Assembly (NCBI RefSeq): GCF_024166365.1 | Contig: NC_064825.1 | Location: forward strand, 105,228,480 to 105,292,479 | Length of the DNA: 64,000 bases | Direction: 5' to 3' | DNA from: Elephas maximus indicus | Lineage: Eukaryota > Chordata > Mammalia > Proboscidea > Elephantidae | In this document: piece after piece, positions 58,601-64,000 of the stretch | Layout of the letters: the number at the start of each line of letters is the position of its first letter | Numbering within the stretch: position 1 is the first letter of the stretch | Made by a program: the position numbers and the translations under genes | Notes under the pieces: generated by a model | What the model saw: only the letters and a program-made list of their open reading frames with translations | Database searches by the model: none | What the model was told of the DNA's origin: nothing

Positions 58601-60774
58601 AGCCATCTTAGTGGGAAGGAAACTATATCTTATTTTGGTTTTCATTTGTATCTCTCTGATGGCTAATGACATTGAGGATCTTTTCATGTGTTGTGGCTAT
58701 TTGGGGAAATGTCTACTCAAGTCCTTTGCCATTTTATGATTGGGTTATTTGTGTTTTTGTTGTTGAGGTATTGAAGTTTAAAATATATTTTGGTTACTAG
58801 CTTCTTATGCAATATATGATTCCCAAAGATATTCTCCATTTTTTTAGCTCAACTTTTCATTATTTTGGTAAAGGCTTTTGGTGAATTAATTATTATTAAG
58901 TTTTATTTTATAGTGATTTAGGTAAAAATTTGCAGCACAGATTAATTTCTCATACAAAAATTCATAGACTAATTGTTTTTGTGACATTAGTCATAAACCC
59001 AGCATTGTGTCATCTCTTTTCCGCTTTCCCTTTTCACCCCAGGTTCCTGGTGTCCATTCATCCAGTTTCCTGTGCCTTCCCACCTTCGAGTCTTTGCTTT
59101 TGACAGATGTTGCCCATTTGGTTTCCATTCTTGATTGAACTAAGAAGTATGTTCCTCACATGTGTTATTGTTTGTTTTATAGGCCTGTCAAATCTTTGGC
59201 TGAAAGTTCGACTTCAGTAATAACTTCAGTTCTGAGATAGGATGGTGTCAGGGCCATAGAATCGGGGCTTCCTCCAGTCTCTGCCAGACCAGCAACTCTG
59301 GTTTTTTTGTGAATTTGAATTTTGTTCTACATTTTTCTCTTACAAAAAAAAAAATTTTTTTTTTTTTTTTTGTCAGGGACCTTCTATTGCGATCCCTGTC
59401 AGAGGGGTTGATGGCTGTAGTCAGGCACCATCTAGTTCTTCTGAGATCAGGCTGGTGGAGGCTGTGGTTCATGTGAACCGTTAGTACTTTGAACTAATAT
59501 TTTCCTAGTGTCTTTGGTTTTCCTCATTTTCCTTTTTGCCAGATGGGATGAAACCCATATGTGTACCTTAGGTGGCCACTTGCAAGTTTTTAAGATAGTA
59601 GACGCTACTCATCAAAGTGGAATGTAGAACATTTTCTTTATGAAATATGTTATTTCAGTTGACCTAGATATCTCCAAGAACATAGTCTTCAGCCCCAAGC
59701 CCCAGTGACCTGATCCCTCAAGGTATTTGGATGTGTCTAGGAAGCTTCTACAACTTTACTTTCATCAAGATGTACTACCTTCACCTGTATTGTGTGTTGT
59801 CTTTCCTTTCACCAAAGTTAACAATTAAGCGATTTTCTCTCCCCACCCCCCAGTTCCCTCATAACCATCAAAGGTTGTTTTTTTTTCTATATGTAAACCT
59901 TTTCTTGCATTTTTATAAGAGTGACCTCATGCAATATTTGTCCTTTTTGATTGATTTATTTCACTAGCATAATTCCCTCTGGATTCATTCATGTTGCAAG
60001 ATGTTTAAAAGGTTTCAAAGTTTCATCATTGTTGTTTATCATTGCATAGTATTCCATTGTGTGTGTACATCATAATTTGTTTATCCATCCACTTGTTGAT
60101 GGGAACTTAGGTTGTTTCCATCTTTTTACTATTGTCAATAATGCTGCAATGAACACTGGTGTGTATATGTCTATTCGTGTGATGGTTCTTATCTCTCTAA
60201 GATATTTTCGTAGGAGTGGGATTCCTGGTGTTTCTTTTTCTAGCTATTTAAGGAGGTGCCATATTTTTTTCCAGAGTAGTTGTACCAATTTAGATTTGCA
60301 CCAGCATAAGAGTTCCAATCTCCCTGTAACCTCTTCTACATTTGTTTTTTTTTGTTTTTGAATTTTGCCAGTGATGTCTAGGTGAGATGATACCTCATTG
60401 TAGTTTTGATTTTCATTTCTCTAATTTCCAATAGTTGCAAACATTTCCTTATGCATTTGTTACCTGTTTGCATGTCTTCTTTGGTGAAGTGTCTATTCAT
60501 ATCTTTTGCTCATTTTGTAATGGCAGTATTCTTTTTTTTGTTGTTAAGGTGTTTAGTATTCTACAGGTTTTAGAGATTAGACTTGTGTCAGAGATATCAT
60601 AGCCAATTTTTTTTTTTTTCCCCACATTCTGTAGGTTTACTTTTTGCTCTTTTGATGAGCTTAAGTGTTTAGTTTTTAGGAGCTCCCAGTTATCTCGTTT
60701 ATCTCCCGGTGTTTGTTAGTTATGGTTTGTATTGTAATTATGCCGTATACTAAGGCCCCTAACATTAACACTGT

Positions 60775-60814
60775 TTTCTGATGCTAGGTTCTCTAGAGAA
60801 GCAAAATGAGTAAA

Positions 60815-60872
<58 letters not shown>

Positions 60873-61318
60873 GTATATATGTAAAGAGAGAGAGAAAGAG
60901 ATTTATATAAAGGAAATGTCTTATGCAATTGTAGATGCTGTAACATTCCAAGTCCATGGGTCAGAATAGAGGCTTCTCCTGATTCACATAGCCACAAGGG
61001 CTGATGAACCCACAATTGGCAGGTTGGAGAACACTGCTCTTGGTCACAGGCTGTGAAAATCAGTGAATCCCAAGGTCACAGTTAAACTGCTAGTTGAAGT
61101 CCTAAGAACTGCAGGTCAGGTGAACAGGAGACAGCTGCAGAATCCAGAGAGGGCAAAAGCCAGAACATCCACTTATGTTCGGATGCAGGCTATGCGCCCA
61201 AGTAAATTCCGTTTCAGTTGATTGGCTACTCACAGCAGATCCTACCATGGGGATGATCACATATAAATACTGCCAAACAAGGCCCAGCGAAGTTGACACA
61301 CAATCTTAACCATTACAA
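60775..61318. mobile_element. Interspersed repeat of unassigned family, block D copy
   Basis: It corresponds to 40243-40738. In this copy an internal (TA)n has expanded (about 60818-60870). Confidence 0.6.
60818..60870. repeat. (TA)n microsatellite
   Basis: About 25 TA units within the unassigned repeat, followed by ACAC and a GA-rich tract. Block C has only a few TA units here. Confidence 0.93.
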
Positions 61319-62465
61319 CTGTTTTTTTTTTTTTTTTTTTTTCTTCCATGATCTTTATCATTGTAGGTTCTATATTTAGGCCTTTGGTTCATTTTGAGTT
61401 AATCATTGTGTATGGTGTGAATTATGGGTCCTGTTTCATGTTTTTACAGATGGACATCCAGGTTGCTCAGCACTGTTTTTTAAAAAGACTAGTTTTCTGT
61501 CTTCAACATATTTTGATCCTTTGTCAAAGATCAGCTGACCATAGTTGGATAGATTTATGCCTGGGTTCTTGATTTTGTTCCATTGATCTATCTGTCTGTC
61601 ACTGTACCAGTGCCAAGTTGTTTTGACTACCGTGGCTGTATAGTAGGTTCTGAGATCAGGTAGTGTGAGACCTCCTATTCTGCTTGTTTTCTGCAATAAT
61701 GCTTTGCTTTTCTGGGACATCATTCTTTTCCATGTAAAATGGACAAATAGTTTAGCATTTTGTTAAAGAATGCTCTTGGTATTTGGATTGGAATTGCATT
61801 ATATCTGTAGATCCCTTTGGGTAGAATTGACATTTTTGCAATGTTAAGTCTACCTATTCAAGAGCATGGTATATTTTTCCATTTATGTAAGTCTTTCTTG
61901 GTTTCTTACAGTGCTGTTTTGTAGTTTTGTTTATACAGGTCTTTTATGTCCCAGGTTAGATTTATTCCTAAGTGTTTTATCTTTTTAGGGGCTATTATAA
62001 ATGGTATTGTTTTCCTAATTTCCTTTTCCAACTTTTCTTTGTTGGTGGATAGGAATCCAATGGATTTTTCGATGTTGACCTTGTTTCCTGCTACACTGCT
62101 GAATTTTTCTATTAGTTCCAGTAGCTATCCTGTGGGATCTTTGGGTTTAAGTGTTTAGTTCTTAGGTGTTCCCAGTTATCTAGTTTATCTTCTGGTGTTT
62201 GTTAGTTATGGTTTGTATTGAATTTATGCCATATACAAGGGTCCCTAGCATTTCTCCTGTTTTCACATGCTGGGTAATATTAACGATCATATCAACTGTG
62301 AGTAAGGATAGTTTTCTCCCTTCCTTTCTAAGTTGGATGCCCTTTATTTCTTTCTCTTACCTTATTGCTCTAGGTAGGATTTCCAGCACAATGTCAAATA
62401 GCAGTGGTCATAAAAGCGAATCATTCTTGTCTGATACCTTTGTTCCTTTGGTTCTGTTGATCCTA

Positions 62466-64000
62466 TGAATGAGCAGATTTGAAGTTCAAATGATCAGCTT
62501 ATGTTGAGAAGGAGAGAGAAAAAGGACCATTATGTACCAGTGCAAGATGATAATACAGAAGTTGAATAAACTTCTAATTCACTTAAATTCATATAAACAG
62601 AAGTGACTGGTTTAGGACAGGAACTTAGCTCTTTTGTCTCCAATTCTACATCACTTTCATTCTATTATCTCTAAGGCTGTCGGTCTGAGAGGTCATGAAT
62701 ATTAATTAGCCCTTCAGAAAGGACAATCATTGGGGCCACTTCAATATTCCTGGATTATGCCTGGATATTATTTACTCAAAGGTGCATGACCAATAGTATC
62801 AGGTCTAGAAATCTCAGATTTGTTTAGTTAAGTTCACATTTATTAAGAACAAGAAGAATGTACTACAAGATTCATTTGGTAATATCAAGGAATCATATTT
62901 TAAAATTTCCATCCTAATGTTCACATGAAAGTATAAATAATCAAAGATACTCAGACAAAAAAGACTGAAAAAGATAATAAAGCAAATTAGAGTAGGAAGG
63001 CTAATCCTGCCAAATATTAAAAAAAAAATTATAAAGTATCTATTAATAAAATAGTGTCATATTGTGGCAAACAGATTTTCAAGAGCCATATGGGTATCTT
63101 TCCTTAGCCATACAAGTAAAGAATAAAATTGGATCTCTTTCTTACTCCACGCATGAAATTAGGTTCTGAAAACAAAGTTTAAAATTTAGATCACATGACT
63201 ATACAGACACTTTGTACCAAAAACAAAGGAATGTAAATTAGAATCACAAATGAAAAAATGTGGAAAACATTACCACTTATGTCACATAGTGTAGAGGAGA
63301 AAATGACAGTCAGTCTTGTAGTAAAATGGACAGAACATATGATTAAAGAGTCTTCACTGAGGAAATACAAATAGCTCCAAAAGATATGAAGAGTTGTTCA
63401 ATCTGAGTCAAAATGCTAGAAGCACGTGTGAAAACTGCTCTTATATATCATTTCTCACCTATCAGAAAGGTAATTAGTATCTAATCAATTAATATTTAAT
63501 AATTATACTCCTATAGTTACATATACGTTCAGTATGAATTGGAATTGACTCAATGGCAATTTTTTTTTTTTAATAGTCACATATACTTGATAATTATTGA
63601 ATTTTTGGGGAGTGTTCAGAAGGCTGGGGAATATGACTTTAAAATATAAATTGCTTCTTATAAAATGTTCCTAACGACAATGTAATTTTTCTCCAGGTTT
63701 TCCAACACAGTTGAGAAAGGTAGTTAATTTTAATTGCTTATTTTTTGTCCTCTAGAGAATGGGGCAACATATAGTCTCTAGGGTTTATGTCCCAAGGCTG
63801 TGGGTAGAAAATGTAATGTTGCATATACTTCTCTCCCATTCAGGTTTTCCAGAGGCAGGAGAGGCCTTCTCTTTGCCATTAGCAGGTTTGTTAAAAATTC
63901 TAAAGACATAACGTTATTAACGTCAATGTAGGATATCTAGGAAACAATATGAAGGTGGAAACACAACCTTTAGAAGTAGAATACTTGAGGAATATTGAGC
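62466..64000. other. Non-coding part of block D
   Basis: The counterpart of 41871-43400. It holds no gene, only the shared short SINE tail near 63530-63570 (gtatgaattggaattgact). Confidence 0.6.

Larger units (their letters stand above)
54956..58815 (-). mobile_element. Second L1 LINE fragment (3' UTR and ORF2 end)
   Basis: The 3' UTR-type text 'gcaaaacatatatcagtcca' stops at about 55018 and resumes at 57000 ('gattatgttctttgaattgt') after a MaLR-like insertion. Antisense ORF2 end follows from about 57990 ('ctcagcataatgtcttcttc', 'tatgtaccacattttgttt') to about 58815. The minus-strand peptide IPLLCTYPTRLKAESHTPVF and MWYIHTMEYYAA near 58260-58050 are typical ORF2 C-terminal text. It also contains an AfroSINE (58438-58600). 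Confidence 0.78.
58890..62465 (-). mobile_element. 5'-truncated L1 LINE (block D copy)
   Basis: 3' UTR up to about 59900, then antisense ORF2 to about 62465. It is the same L1 as 36008-41870 but without the RTE. Minus-strand peptide [20 protein letters not shown] and LPDLRTYYTATVVKTTWHWY (61723 leftward) is typical ORF2 C-terminal region. It is interrupted by the unassigned repeat at 60775-61318. Confidence 0.85.
58816..64000. repeat. Segmental duplication block D (pairs with 36008-43430), cut by window end
   Basis: It matches block C from the L1 3' UTR to the last base of the window, so the true right edge lies outside. It lacks the RTE present in C and thus preserves the empty target site. 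Confidence 0.87.

Overview
This window is vertebrate, specifically placental-mammal, genomic DNA, most likely from an afrotherian and probably an elephant-like (proboscidean) genome. The evidence is the repeat content. About twenty copies of a tRNA-derived SINE with the AfroSINE signature (a gtggcgtagtggttaag-type head and a gagtcggaatcgactcg-type tail) are present. So are several copies of an RTE-class LINE of about 3.2 kb ending in (TTG/CAA)n, plus L1, MIR and MaLR-type LTR fossils. Species is inferred from recalled repeat families, not proven. Nothing bacterial, viral-replicative or CRISPR-like was seen.

The host genes all belong to one class II olfactory receptor (OR) cluster and resemble the OR5D subfamily; in human that subfamily lies in an OR cluster on chromosome 11. 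Three single-exon coding sequences are intact, all on the + strand: an OR5D14-like gene (8622-9560), an OR5D13-like gene (29118-30059) and a second OR5D14-like gene (33917-34855). Three pseudogenes (210-1145, 3890-4714, 46454-47392) and one short OR fragment (45779-46010) make up the rest. Each intact gene encodes a seven-transmembrane odorant GPCR of 312-313 residues.

Two direct segmental duplications organise the window. Block A (about 3890-9580) and block B (about 29225-34872) each carry an OR5D13-like and an OR5D14-like copy in the same order. In A the OR5D13-like copy has lost its first 45 or so codons, because the duplication edge falls inside the coding exon. Block C (about 36008-43430) and block D (about 58816 to the window end) share a truncated L1 and about 1.5 kb of non-coding DNA. 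Insertions present in only one member of a pair date those insertions after the duplication: an RTE in C, and different SINEs in A and B.

Upstream of each OR5D14-like gene a conserved block holds a homeodomain-type TTAATTGG site, an Olf1/EBF-type CCCAAGGG site and a canonical CAG|GTGAGT donor. About 1.6 kb further on, a splice acceptor lies just before the ATG. This fits the usual OR layout of a short non-coding first exon spliced to a single coding exon, and it is the best regulatory candidate here.

The rest is a dense retroelement landscape: a full-length RTE with perfect 11-bp target-site duplications (10127-13434), an RTE with a 5' inversion of the twin-priming kind (18931-22004), an RTE nested in another RTE (23096-24730), and a run of minus-strand L1 pieces (50580-62465). 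There are also a two-LTR MaLR fossil, a 72-bp minisatellite and a compound TATC/TGTC microsatellite. I found no sign of a previously undescribed gene system; the interest lies in OR duplication and decay and in the mechanics of retrotransposition.
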